A stretch of DNA of 64,000 bases from Siphonodentalium dalli (lineage: Eukaryota; Mollusca; Scaphopoda; Gadilida; Siphonodentaliidae). The stretch lies in NCBI GenBank assembly GCA_032622095.1, contig CP136068.1, forward strand, positions 53,500,443 to 53,564,442, read 5' to 3'. Positions 12,252-24,000 of this stretch are shown in pieces; within the stretch, counting starts at the first letter, position 1, and each line of letters starts with the position of its first letter. A model generated the notes under the pieces. The model was not told where the DNA came from, ran no database searches, and worked only from the letters and a program-made list of their open reading frames with translations. Position numbers and translations under genes: made by a program.

Positions 12252-12803
12252 TATGGCTGAGATTTAACAATCCCCCCTCCCTGCATGATGTCTCTTTCAA
12301 ATATAGAAAACACACAAATGGTAGTTTTATGGTGTCAAATCATATGGAAATTCTATAATTGATATGCTGTAAGATACTGCAATAACTCACAACTTTCCAA
12401 ATGAATTTATATTTGCCAAATTGATACATGTTGAAGTGTTTTTCATGAAATAAAACTGACTTACTTTGGGTTTCACTGTAATACTGATGATTATCTCCCA
12501 CCGGAATATCCTATGGTTTCTATTCATAATATCACTGACAAAAGTACAGATAACCTGGGCTTGAAACTGTCACTGTGCCTGGGTGATGGTTAGATTATTG
12601 TGTGACCTGTTAAATCTTAGAAAGGCAATCTTAGTTCTGCATGTCACTGTTTGGAATGTAGAATACTATCTACTTACGTCAGATGGAGAAATCTCATGGC
12701 ATGAGTTTGATATTTTCAGATCAATTTATTGCAATTTTTGTTGCCCACCAGCATCTTTAAAATTCTGAATGAGAAGGAATTCTTTGGGCGAGATTATTAT
12801 ATG

Positions 12804-12910
12804 CTCAGTCCCCAGTTTATAGCTGAATTTACAAAACAAGTCCAGTAAAGTAGGTCCAGACCTAATTTATTGGACGAGTTTTGTAAATTCCGCTATAAAC
12901 TGGGGACGAG
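12804..12910. mobile_element. Palindromic MITE, 107 bp
   Basis: CTCAGTCCCCAGTTTATAG and TTTACAAAAC on the left pair with GTTTTGTAAA and CTATAAACTGGGGACGAG on the right, with a short AT-rich loop. Confidence 0.65.
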
Positions 12911-13560
12911 TTGTAGATTTGATTTATTACATGATCCAAAACCTCGGCAAAGCATTCTTAAATCAACAAATGGGATGTGAAACTAACATCGGCTTCTATA
13001 AGGCATGCGATGATGTTTCATGTAACTATGCGTAGTTTGCCCGTGTCAAGAAATAGTCCCAGATAAATAAAGACTCTTTGACGTAATTAATGGCATATAT
13101 TTAATGACATAACTTTTCAAACTCTCCATTCATTATAGTTTGTTGGAAACATATTGGATGCCATACTATTTTGAGACATAGCGTACAGAATGTAAACAGA
13201 TGACAAACCAGAAGTCAAAGGTCACCTAGCACTATTTCCTGTTATTAAACGAATGTTTAATATCACAATTTATAGAATGGGTTTATTGAATGGAATAAGG
13301 GTAGGATCATGTAATAATTCAAAATATAGTTATACTGTATTGATCAGAAAATTATTGATATCAAATCACCTGATCTGTCCGCTCATTAAAGATGTATTAA
13401 TATCCCACACAATAAATTATCTGAATATTGATATCCAACACAATAATTCTACCTGTCTCCTGTGATAAGAAGAATTTTGAGAACATTTTGAACCGCACTC
13501 ATTTATTCTTGTCACAAACAAGTGTATCAAGTGAGAGTTGTTATATCTATATACTGTACA

Positions 13561-13769
13561 GTAATGCCCTAAGTAATCGACCTCTTAACCACAGCAGAAT
13601 TATGGGTAACTTTTCAGGATTTAGTCAGAAATATGGCTTGTTGCCATTCATCGGAAAGCTCTCCCCGTGAGCTTTCCGATGAATGGCAACAAGCCATATT
13701 TCCGACTAAATCCTGAAAAGTTACCCATAATTCTGCTGTGGTTAAGAGGTCGATTACTTAGGGCATTAC
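13561..13769. mobile_element. Fold-back MITE copy 1 (GTAATGCCCTAA ends)
   Basis: A 209-bp near-perfect palindrome: GTAATGCCCTAAGTAATCGA at the left is matched by TCGATTACTTAGGGCATTAC at the right, and the centre is GAAAGCTC/GAGCTTTC. A sister copy starts 211 bp after its end. CAGTAATGCCCTAA ends and TA-like borders suggest Tc1/mariner-type mobilisation. Confidence 0.75.
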
Positions 13770-13979
13770 GTAAGTTTGTCCTTTATAAATGAAGATTCAC
13801 AGCCTTGCATTCTGAAGTGTTTTTGATTTGTACAGGATAGATAAGAATATTTAGGAACTTGCGATAATTAGAGTTTGAAAGAATGAAATTCGGAACCCCT
13901 TTGGTTCAATGTGAATTCACCATTTGAAAGAAATTTGATTTTATGAAAGATAAATAATATAAATATGAATTTTGTTAAT

Positions 13980-14184
13980 TACAGTAATGCCCTAATTAAT
14001 CGACTGCTTAACCACAGCAGAATTATAGGTAACTTTTCAGGATTTAGACGGAAATATGGCTTGTTGCCATTCATCGGAAAGCTCTCCCCATGAATGGCAA
14101 CAAGCCATATTTCCAACTAAATCCTGAAAAGTTACCCATAGTTATGCTGTGGTTAAGCAGTCGATTAATTAGGGCATTACTGTA
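13980..14184. mobile_element. Fold-back MITE copy 2, asymmetric centre
   Basis: Starts TACAGTAATGCCCTAATTAA and ends TTAATTAGGGCATTACTGTA. It matches copy 1 but the central GTGAGCTTTCCG is deleted, so the centre is no longer symmetric, a change typical of palindrome-loop deletion. Confidence 0.75.
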
Positions 14185-14228
14185 GGTGTAGGATTTGTTT
14201 AGTAGTGATTAAATAATGGGCAAGAATG

Positions 14229-14543
14229 AAACCATTCCCAGATATGGCAAGATGAAGTATGTGCAGTTATCAGTTACCATTCCCAGATATGGCAAGATGA
14301 AGTCTGTGCAGTTATCAGTTACCATTCCCAGATATGGCAAGATGAAGTCTGTGCAGTTATCAGTTACCATTCCCAGATATGGCAAGATGAAGTCTGTGCA
14401 GTTATCAGTTACCATTCCCAGATATGGCAAGATGAAGTCTGTGCAGTTATCAGTTACCATTCCCAGATATGGCAAGATGAAGTCTGTGCAGTTATCAGTT
14501 ACCATTCCCAGATATGGCAAGATGAAGTCTGTGCAGTTATCAG
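14229..14543. repeat. 45-bp minisatellite, 7 nearly identical copies
   Basis: Unit ACCATTCCCAGATATGGCAA + GATGAAGTCTGTGCAGTTATC + AGTT. Six of seven copies look identical; the first has TATGTG. The homogeneity implies recent expansion or gene conversion. Confidence 0.95.
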
Positions 14544-14946
14544 CTTTTGTAGAACTTAAAGTGATATATATTCATTATCCATTAAAAATGACAAATAAAT
14601 TCTAGGAGGAAGGTAAGCTCAGCTCGACTGAAATACGGTCAACACAAAATAATGTATAGGTTCTCATCCCGCCCAGATTTTTGAAGCGCTCCTTGAATTA
14701 CTCCAATAAGCATAGAATAAATCATGTTGTGTATATAAAAACAAATCTGACATAAAACTGCTAATCAATTCATTCACATTCCCTCTCCAGGACAGTAGTT
14801 CATTCACAGCTATATTGTTAACAAACCTGGTATATATATTCATAAACAAATTGTTTCTGCTATATTATGCAATGAATCAGCCAGCACCCATGTTATATAC
14901 GATTGCTTTGAGTGCATGATTCAAATACAGGAAATTTACCATCAAG

Positions 14947-15392
14947 CAAGCCTGAAAATAGTGTCTCTCATTTGCAGAGAGGTTCCCCAGAGGGTGAATT
15001 TAATGATGCTATCCCGAACGGTGGGCTATCATCACCAAATTCACCCTCTGGGGACATCATTCTGCTTAGGCCTCATCTTCTGGGAAGTATCTATAGTCTC
15101 AAATTAACATTGTTTGTTTTTAGTTACTTTTTCCCTGCTCTTCAGTTTCTATAATTCCTAATTTGCAGATAATAAAATGCATAATCGAGGTGACTAATGA
15201 GTGAACATCACCAACTTCAACTGGCTAACTTCAATTTGATCCTGGGTGTCCCATAGCAGTTGAGGCCAAAGCAGAATGAGGTCCCCAGAGTGTAAATTTG
15301 GTGATGCTACCCCGCTGTGCAGGATAGTGTCACTAAATTCACCCTCCTGGGAACTCATTCTGCAAATGACAGACACACTAATTGCAGGCTTG
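14947..15392. mobile_element. hAT-like MITE copy 2 with 8-bp target duplication
   Basis: Ends CAAGCCTGAAAATAGTGTCT and ...AGACACACTAATTGCAGGCTTG. It is flanked by a perfect duplication CCATCAAG (14939-14946 and 15393-15400). The two ends each contain a smaller palindrome (GAATGAGGTCCCC, GGTGAATTTGGTGATGCTA). Eight-base duplications are characteristic of hAT transposition. No transposase. Confidence 0.8.
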
Positions 15393-15400
15393 CCATCAAG

Positions 15401-16783
15401 TTACAGCCTGTGATCTCATTAACACGTGTTCCATCATCAAACCAGCTTACATTGACTTTTAGATTGTGATCTTTGCATGTAAAATATTGTCATAAAATAA
15501 AAAAAAATTAAAAATATGCCTGCCCACCCCACTTTGCAAACAATTTGGATGACAATCTACCCATTATTTTATATTGGCCTAACCTCACATCTTAGAAATT
15601 AAGTTTTCATGATCTGCTGCTCAATGATCAGCATTCATTTGGATATTAAAGATAGAGTATCTGCTCCCAGCAAAAATTACAATGACAATGTACAATTAAT
15701 AGTCTTTCCTAAATACATGAGACTCAAATATAGAAGTTTGAGTTATTTTTAACAATTCAATCTTTGACTGTGTTAGTATTGTTTTTTTTTTGCACAATAT
15801 GAAGACATTTGGGATTTCCAGTTCCATTTATTTACAAAAAGTCTCTCGATTTTGGTGAATAAAATAAGCTTGAATGAAAAAATAGCTTTTGGAAGTGTGA
15901 TACTTTTTTAAATAGCAAAGGTAGATTTGTTGTGATTTCCACTAGTGAGCACCAGACGAGGCAGTCACAGGTTTGAACTCTGACAGAGAAATAATTTGGC
16001 ACGGTATATCAAACTTAACCTGAGTCAATGGAGACATCTTAATTTTTTTCAATCAGATTGAGGTAATGAAGCACTCATACTAAACCAGAGTCAACAATCA
16101 AATATTAACTTCAGCTAGTTTTGAAGACTTATTGGCTCAAATAAATAACCAACATTTTGTCTTTGTATTATTATCTATCCCTTAGCTAACACTCTTTCTG
16201 AGTGAGCAAAAGCCGTCACATGATAACCCGGGAAAAAGTCATATTGGACTCCCGAAAGTCATATTGGACTCGAATGAAGTCCAATATGACTTTTTAAAAA
16301 TTATCAGGACTCTGTGATGTCACGAAGTAACTCTATTGGCAAATGAATCAGTGAAATTGTGATGCGCACGCAATACTCTGGTGGATTTAGCAGACATTTC
16401 ACTTTTGCATTAAGTTTTTTTTTCAATTCCGTGTTTACTGTTCCAAATCATGCTTTCTGAGGATCAAATACAGGCTTTTATAGAGAATCAAGTGCTGACA
16501 AATACCAAAAATAAACACAAAAGTGTTATTCCCAAACATACAGATGGATAATAACAATGTAATTTTACAATGTTGTGTACATTATGTGTTTTTCTTATAC
16601 TCGTACAAGATAAACACATACTGTACACAACATTGTATAATAACTTTATAGCCGATAGAATGTATAGGTGGAGATTACATGCCATGTTCATCTTGTGGTA
16701 TAAGATAAAAGGCATTGCTATTGTCAGTGCGGATTCTATATTAAACATTGTTGTAACTGTTATCTGGGAAGATATACTCTATC
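15401..16783. other. Non-coding stretch with one small hairpin
   Basis: No gene recognised. AAAGTCATATTGGACT occurs at 16235 and again at 16255 as direct copies, followed by the inverse AGTCCAATATGACTTTTT at 16278-16295, so alternative hairpins are possible. Confidence 0.4.
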
Positions 16784-17130
16784 TTTAAAGGGGTACTCTA
16801 CGCTAAATCCGGCCATTTATGGGACCATCTCCTTTTATACTCAACAGAATATATGCAACAAATGAATAAATTTGAGCCATGGATGATGGATTAGTGCAAA
16901 ATACACTTGTGCGCTCTATGAATGATGAAACTGAATTTATGGCTGGAGTCATACATTCATTTTCATTATAATTACCATGTTGTTTGCATCATTCATAGAG
17001 CGCACAAGTGTATTTCGCACTAATCCATCATCCATGGCTCAAATTTATCAATTTGTTTCATATATTCTGTTGAGTATAAAAGGAGACGGTCCCATAACTG
17101 GCCTGATTTAGTGTACAGTACCCCTTTAAA
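16784..17130. mobile_element. Fold-back MITE, 347 bp
   Basis: TTTAAAGGGGTACT at the left pairs with AGTACCCCTTTAAA at the right. The arms continue with TTTTATACTCAACAGAATAT, GAGCCATGGATGATGGATTA and CACTTGTGCGCTCTATGAAT, mirrored on the right, for about 140 bp each. Confidence 0.75.
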
Positions 17131-17464
17131 GGTGGGTTTTTAGTTTGCAGGTGTGCCACACCTACTTAACTAGTCCACCATCATATTAAATGAATAATTG
17201 AACAAATCAACAATGAGGCCAGGATATCCTGCTCTGACTGAATGAGTGAGCCCATGTATTGATTGTACAGTCTGTGTAGTGATCTGCTCAATTCATTAGA
17301 ATTAACTGAAGTTTAAAGGGACCCAGGACCTTTGAAGTGGGTTCATGCGAATTAACATAAAATTAAGTCTGTAAAACAAATATCATTACTAGTAAGTACA
17401 TGTAAAAATATATAGACTTTGTTCTTATTTTCATAGTTAATAACTCTAATAACGAGATTTTGCA

Positions 17465-17668
17465 TATCGAACCCATTGTTATGTAAACATTACTGTTACA
17501 GTCGCATTACCGATTAAAGTCAAATAAGATACAGTTTAATCAAAACTCGATGGTAAACATTGGAAAAGGTGAAAGCATTGAAAAATATTCTGAAAATAAT
17601 ATTTAGTCTAAAATATTTTCATTTGTTGCCAACTCACTAACAGTTTTGTTTACATAACAATGGTTTCA
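17465..17668. repeat. Short inverted repeat about 200 bp apart
   Basis: AACCCATTGTTATGTAAACA (from about 17469) is mirrored by TGTTTACATAACAATGGTTT (about 17647-17666). The interior is AT-rich. Possible small MITE. Confidence 0.5.
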
Positions 17669-18440
17669 TCACACAAAATATTTAATTATTCAAGAACTAC
17701 CAATAGCATAAGAACAAATTTTATCTATTTCTCCACGTTCTTCTTGATGGTGATGTTTTTACAGACTTATCATTTGAACACATTTCTGCTTTGGGATCCT
17801 TTAACCCTAGGTGATGTATTTTTATCTTTCTCTGGCCATACCGTCAACTCACATTATTGAAAGTCGACAAACAAAATTGTATGTTAAAGGGGTAGCACTA
17901 GTTAGATTGTCATAAATAATTCAAAACTTTAGCATACACTGTTGCAAAGATTATTCAAATGGAATTCCAAATGGCAAATTAACCCAGTTGGAAAATGACA
18001 TATGGACAAATGAATAAAAGCCAATGTGCTTATATTATGTAGCAAATCAAACTAAAATTGTACAGGAATCTCTTACTCAAGATGCAGTTAATCTGATAGC
18101 ATTAGTATCTATGTGTGGATGGATTACAAGTTTGTTTGGATGTGCCCTTCTGATGAAGCAACCCTTCTACAGATTTACTGTTTGGCGAGCGGTTTATTGT
18201 TCTATGAGACAAACCACAGTAGAGAGACGAGAATTATTAATAATTACTTCCTATCGATATCAAAAGTCGTTCAAGCAGCGATTGTCAAAATATAAGACTC
18301 AATGTTGTAGAAACTGATGGCATTCGTCAACTTTTAAAATAATTTGGCAGAAAAAAAAAAAATTCATTTGGCAAAAGTAAATTTTGGGCCATCCTGGTTA
18401 AGGCATTTGGAAAGTTACAACACAACTAGAAACTTGAACA
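17669..18440. other. Unassigned non-coding stretch
   Basis: Overlapping plus-strand frames at 18024-18317 and 18113-18295 match nothing I recognise and lack a coding look. No repeat seen. Confidence 0.3.
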
Positions 18441-18560
18441 CCATCACCTCTAGCCGCCTCCCTGAGTACTGGTACATGGACCATCACCTCTAGCCGCCTC
18501 CCTGAGTACTGGTACATGGACCATCACCTCTAGCCGCCTCCCTGAGTACTGGTACATGGA
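18441..18560. repeat. 40-bp minisatellite, 3 perfect copies
   Basis: CCATCACCTCTAGCCGCCTC + CCTGAGTACTGGTACATGGA repeated exactly three times. Confidence 0.95.
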
Positions 18561-18847
18561 CAATGAAATCTGCAGTCAGAGAGGACATCTGCCACATGCA
18601 ACACTTACATAGAATCTTATATAAAAAAAATAAGCTCACAGAGCTTTAATAACAGTAACAAATATCCTCAAACACTTATCCCAACGTCGTTCACGAAGAG
18701 TTTCCTTGGGTTCATTCATAGCCTCAAACAATTTTCCCAGTCGTTCAGGGAGAGTTTCCTCTGGTACATGAAATTTTAACTGAATGAAAAGATTCACTAA
18801 CTATTCAAGTGCATCCAGACAGAAGCATTCAGTTCAGAAGCAAATGT

Positions 18848-20051
18848 ATGCAATGAAAGTGTCAATGACACTGTAGCTCAACTTAGGTAGGGAATAATTT
18901 AATGGTTGACAACAGTATATAGGAAAGGAAAGGTGCTAATTGCAATGTCTGACCTGTGCCAAAGGATTTAGTCATGCAAAGAGTAAAATCCAAGATGGCT
19001 GCTGGCGGCCATGTTTTTTGGCCAATTGACCCCAAAGGACTCGTTCCCATCTACATGTCATTGTTAACATCCATGACAAATTTCATAAACATCAGACAAA
19101 ATGTACGACCTGTAGCCCGCGCCAAAGGATTTAGTCATGCAAAGAGTAAAATCCAAGATGGCTGCTGACGGCCATGTTTTTTGGCCGAACGACCCCAAAA
19201 TCACACGTTCCCCTCTACATGTCAATATTAACACGTTCGCTGCCACTACGAGTTAACTTGTAGTAAACGGTTCCATGGGGACTGCTACTACGAGTTAACT
19301 CGTAGTAATGTTCATACCACATAAATAATAACACAATCTGCAAGCAATGTTGGTGTATGTGCCAATACATGCCCAATGATCGATTTTATATGTATAATTA
19401 CGATGGCTTGAGATACGATTCCCACAGCGTGAACAGGGGGTGGGGTCCAGATAGCAATCTTGGTAGGATACTCCAATTCACCAGGACCTCTTCTGTACGT
19501 CCCTGAACCATGAGACACATGTGCAACTAGACCATTCCCAGACACATTGTGTATATATAAAGGAATTGTCGATCAAATCCGGATCAAATGAAAGATAAAA
19601 CGTGTTATAAAGCTCCTAAAGATAACTAGTAGTCGGCACCTGGGATGAAACTCACCAGTGGTCATCGCTGGTGCCAGCTACGAGTTATCTTGTAGGTAAA
19701 TACATATTATGTTGTTGACGTCTTATTCGACGTAGTCTGTACCAATTATCATATATATATAAATTCATTTACTATGTCTTACATACGATATGCTTGTACA
19801 TGTATAGCACTCTTTGTCCTCTAAGACACTGACAAAGTAATTGTAGTTACCTACGAGATAACTTGTAGCTGGCACCAGGGATGAAACGTGAATAAATTCC
19901 GTCACAGGTGCCGACTACGAGTTATCTCGTAGTAGTCTTATAACATGTTTCAGCATCATATGACCCGATATTGGAAATTGTTGACGGACACACGGACGAC
20001 GGACGCCAAACCATGGCAATAGCTCAAACTTACAAAGTAAGTTGAGCTAAT
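18848..20051 (+). mobile_element. HINE/pearl-like element copy C, interrupted
   Basis: Begins CAATGAAAGTGTCAATGACAC and TAGCTCAACTTAGG, has one full and one partial core unit, and ends with (GGACACACGGACGACGGAC), CATGGCAATAGCTCAAAC and a hairpin closing in AAGTTGAGCTA. A TTAA insertion fills 19228 to about 19960. Confidence 0.7.
19228..19960. mobile_element. Insertion carrying five CTACGAG palindromes
   Basis: The core repeat is broken at TTAA (19228-19231), the same core site as in copy A. The inserted DNA starts ACACGTTCGCTGCC. It holds near-palindromes CTACGAGTTAACTTGTAG (19246), CTACGAGTTAACTCGTAG (19288), CTACGAGTTATCTTGTAG (19678), CTACGAGATAACTTGTAG (19851) and CTACGAGTTATCTCGTAG (19915). 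The right border is only approximate. Confidence 0.55.
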
Positions 20052-20059
20052 AACGAATA

Positions 20060-20864
20060 ATACTCAGTTCGGTAATATCAAATACACCAATAAGTTGTTC
20101 TTCGACCTGAAATTCAGCAGTATAGATATGTACCATCAAGTAGCATTGTTATCATATTGGTTATCAATGAAAATTTGTTTTACTACTGTAAAACCTTAAC
20201 ATTTAAATAAACCTTGTGACTTACACTAAATTCTGTTCACCGATTGGTCAATTTCAAATTGGGTCATACTCAATATAAAACACACTAAAAAACGCCCAAC
20301 CAAAACACAGAAATGGAATGATAATGCCAAGTAGAAATAAGTTAATACTGATTACTGAGCTAATTGATGGTGCTGCATGGAATAGTCTCCGAACAATTGA
20401 CAGATTTCAGAGAAAGAAATAACAAATATTTCAGCTGTATTATGGGAATAAACTACCAAAAAGTTGTATAAACATAAGAAATAAATGCAGTATCACTGCG
20501 TATTATTGGGGAATATGGCATTGTGTCCATTTCAGCACAATTATTGTGAACCCTTCCGCACAATGTTCTATATGACCTATAAAACACAGCGACACTATAT
20601 TCATTTCTTAAATGAGTCAAATTCATATTACATTCTGATGCAAATATTTAAATTGAATGATGTACCAGAGGAAATTCATGCGACAATGTCATGTGACCTA
20701 ATCAATCAATACCTGGATACCTCATTATGCCATATCTCTGTCCACTTTATCACGGTTAAACACATAAGTGTGTTTGACTCCTACCTAGAACATTGCCACC
20801 AGCCCTATGAACCATGTAACCATATCACATATGCTATACCATAATTCTTGGCATTTCTGAATTT
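20060..20864 (-). other. Presumed Cbl 3' UTR and downstream region
   Basis: This stretch follows the Cbl stop codon on the minus strand. It is AT-rich with no tandem repeat. A 119-codon open frame on the plus strand (20485-20844) resembles no family I know and is most simply read as chance antisense sequence. No clear polyadenylation signal was seen. Confidence 0.4.
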
Positions 20865-21087
20865 TCAATGAGGTTTGACAAAAGTTTTTAGAATATCTTC
20901 AGCAAATTTTGGGTTGTTAGTGGCGAGTCTTAAGGCATCGACTACCCGCAGTCGATCATAACCTTTTGACACTAATAGTTCGACAGCCTCCTCATCAATG
21001 CTCCCATAATCAACATTCTCCTTATCGTTAGGAACATCCCGCCGCTCTCGACGAACTGGGAGTGGAATATCATTTGGATCAGTTTTC
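20865..21087 (-). CDS. Cbl: Cbl terminal exon: UBA domain and stop
   Basis: The last coding exon starts after CATCTTACAG in phase 2 and runs to TGA at 20865-20867. It encodes [20 protein letters not shown], then a UBA domain running from [20 protein letters not shown] to FAEDILKTF, and ends KPH. The UBA three-helix pattern (acidic start, GY/GF turn, NN-x-FAEDIL last helix) matches Cbl C-termini, where it mediates ubiquitin binding or dimerisation. I saw no AATAAA on the minus strand in roughly the next 800 bases, so the 3' UTR end is undefined. Confidence 0.95.
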
Positions 21088-24000
21088 CTGTAAGATGCAA
21101 AAAAGTCTTTTTGATAATATGGTGTACATTTTATGGGTCTCAGATATTAAAGACATATTGTGGACTTACTTCAGCAAAAAAACCGGTAAGTTAGTATCCA
21201 AACACTATTTCCACTGTAAATATTTACTACTTTATTCAGGACACATTATTGGGTAATAAACGGCAATGATTCGAGCAACAATAGTCACTTTGTGTAATTA
21301 ATTTATACCAATGAGCTGTGTTCAGCCTATTTGGATATAAAATTTATGAAAATAAATAATTTTGGTGTAATTATTTGCTATTCGATTCTGAACACCTCAG
21401 CGGAGTGTTTAACATCACATTGAATATTTCCTGAGAATCAGGGATTTTGCCTCAATCGAATCACAACATCAAATCACAATTCCAAATTTGACATCCATTC
21501 GAATCTGATGGTGTCCATTAACACTCAATAAATGCAGGTGGAGAAGTGATCGGAAGCTACACATGATATGTAGCAATATAACTGTCTTCAGTTTTGTTGG
21601 AGATAGTGATTGGTCTGTGATTGACATGGCAATTTGAGAACATCCAATGTGAAACTTCTAAAAACAAGTAAATCAAGCAATTCCACATGTTTTTTGACAG
21701 TGAATAATAATTTATCATGTGCTATATAGATGCAAAGTGAGACGACACCAGATCATGTTGATTTGAAAATATCCAATTAGCTGATCGATTTGGCATCAGT
21801 CTACGATCATGTGGCCAATATCAGCATCAAAACAACTCTTGAGTATTCGCAAATCCCTATTGAACATGTTCTTAATATAAATGCTGCAATGTTTTACTCC
21901 TAAATATACTGCATTGTATACTATCACTTTGAGTGCACTAGGATACACCGGTTTCTGAAATGGTATTTGGGTACCAAGGATTGCCAAAACTTGGCCAGGT
22001 TAGTAAAATCTTGTCAGGTCATCATGTGTCAGGTCAACATGGCTGTGCCCATGGCGTTATTGAGCAGAAACCTAGTACTTCCTTTCCCAGTAGCACTTCA
22101 AATATATGTTATGATAACACTGAACTGTCATTTTGACATTAGGTTTCATCCCAATGATCCTACACCCAAATAAGGGATTTAGAGTGAGACATAACAGGGT
22201 AAATTTAAGTTCCAGAACAAGGCTCCTACACGATTTAGATAAATTATTGGTGGGGTTGTAAATTATAATTTCTAGAAGGAGGCTACAACATGATACAGGA
22301 CAAATTTCAGTGGTTTGGTGGGAATATTGTGGGTTTCAATGACAGCAGCCCCATATCATGTAGCTTTTGACCAATAATACAATATCATGCACACTAGTCA
22401 ATAGATTTAAGAACTAACTCTTGTTTCGATTAAGGTTATGCAGTTATAACCAAAAAGTTTGAAGATAAATTCTATAACCCATGTAGCAGTTATAGAAAAT
22501 TTATCTTAAAACGTTTCGGTTATAACTCATAACCTTAATCGAAACAAGAGTTATTTCTTATAATTTAATCAGTCATTTCACAAGAGAACGACCAAAAGTA
22601 GAAGTTAGAAGTATAATGAGCATTCAACATTGAGAATAAAGAGACACGTGAAGTTAAAGAGACACCTGTCACTCAAAACTTGTGCTTATTGTTGATTATA
22701 TCGCACAGCAATTCAGCATTTTTTATTGGCAACTGATCACACATTGCGAGGCAAAGGACAGCTGCGTAGCACATGTTCCCATTATATTCGACCGAGGTGG
22801 CACAAACCTTGTTAGATTTAATTTCCATGTTTCATTTCTTTGCAAATGTTCCATCTTGTTGATTTGTCTGGTTACTTGTGCACTTAATATTAGCATCTAG
22901 TACGGCTATTGTCAATACAATTATACAAGAAGGAATTATGATGCAGTACCGAAATTTCATGCTAAATGGTAGGAAGCATCGAACAGTTTCCATGCATATA
23001 TTTTTTAGGCATTTTTTTATCGAGAAGTAACCTAAATGGCAAAGTGTGTGACAGCCAATTGTTTTACAGTTTTCCGTGGATTGACAGCTTATGATTAAAT
23101 TATTAACTTACTTGCTCTCACTGGCGGGTGGCCTGTTCCTCGGTAAAGGTGGCGGATGATCATACTCGGCAGGTATTCTGTGGCTGGACGACTGTTTGAT
23201 GCTTGCTGCAGTCAACAAAAGTCTCATTCATGAATGATCTCCCCAATTTTTTAAACTCTAAGTCATACAAAATTCGTAAATAAAGTAACAGCAGGTGCAA
23301 GATACCATCTCTAAGTAATGATTTTTCATTGGAAATCAGATGTTTTCTCTTAACTTTGAAAACTAAAACATTGCAATTGGTTGTACTATGAATATATTAC
23401 TAAAACAAGAACATTAATAGTTTAAATTTTACAATCAGATATGCTTGTTCAAAAAGTTGAAATTTACTAAATTCTATCATATCCATAGGCATAATTCTGT
23501 TTGGACAGTGATATTCAAGATTTTCAATACAATGTTAAATTTGGCTTGAATATACTATACATTAAAACATTTTTATTTATTACAAAACTTGAACAAAATC
23601 TGCATCAGTTACATAAACCTATCGAGAATCACACACATGATGTTCTTTTCGTTCAAAATACTTAGACGCCGACTTTGATGACCTATACGGTAAAGTGTAC
23701 TATCTGGTGCTGGCCAGTTCGGTTCGAGATTGAATTAGATATTAACATTGGACACCTGATTCAATATCAGATTTTGAATCTGCGGAAAATTGCCGACTCA
23801 AACGGTCCTAATTAGTATCATTAGTTCATCTACGAGCCTATCATAATTGAGACAGAGGTCAGTCTTACCTCCTGAGCACTGGGTTTTGACGTAGCCATCA
23901 CTACTGTTGCTACGCACTGGATGGACACCGGGAGTCGGATTGTCATAGAACGTCTCGGGTGCACTCTCATATTTGTCATATCGAAGCTCTGAATACGAAA

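Noticed and set aside
18024-18317. 97-codon plus-strand frame with hydrophobic stretches
   Set aside because: Overlaps another open frame, no family match, and no supporting splice or promoter signal.
20485-20844. 119-codon plus-strand frame
   Set aside because: Antisense to the Cbl 3' UTR region and without any recognisable family.
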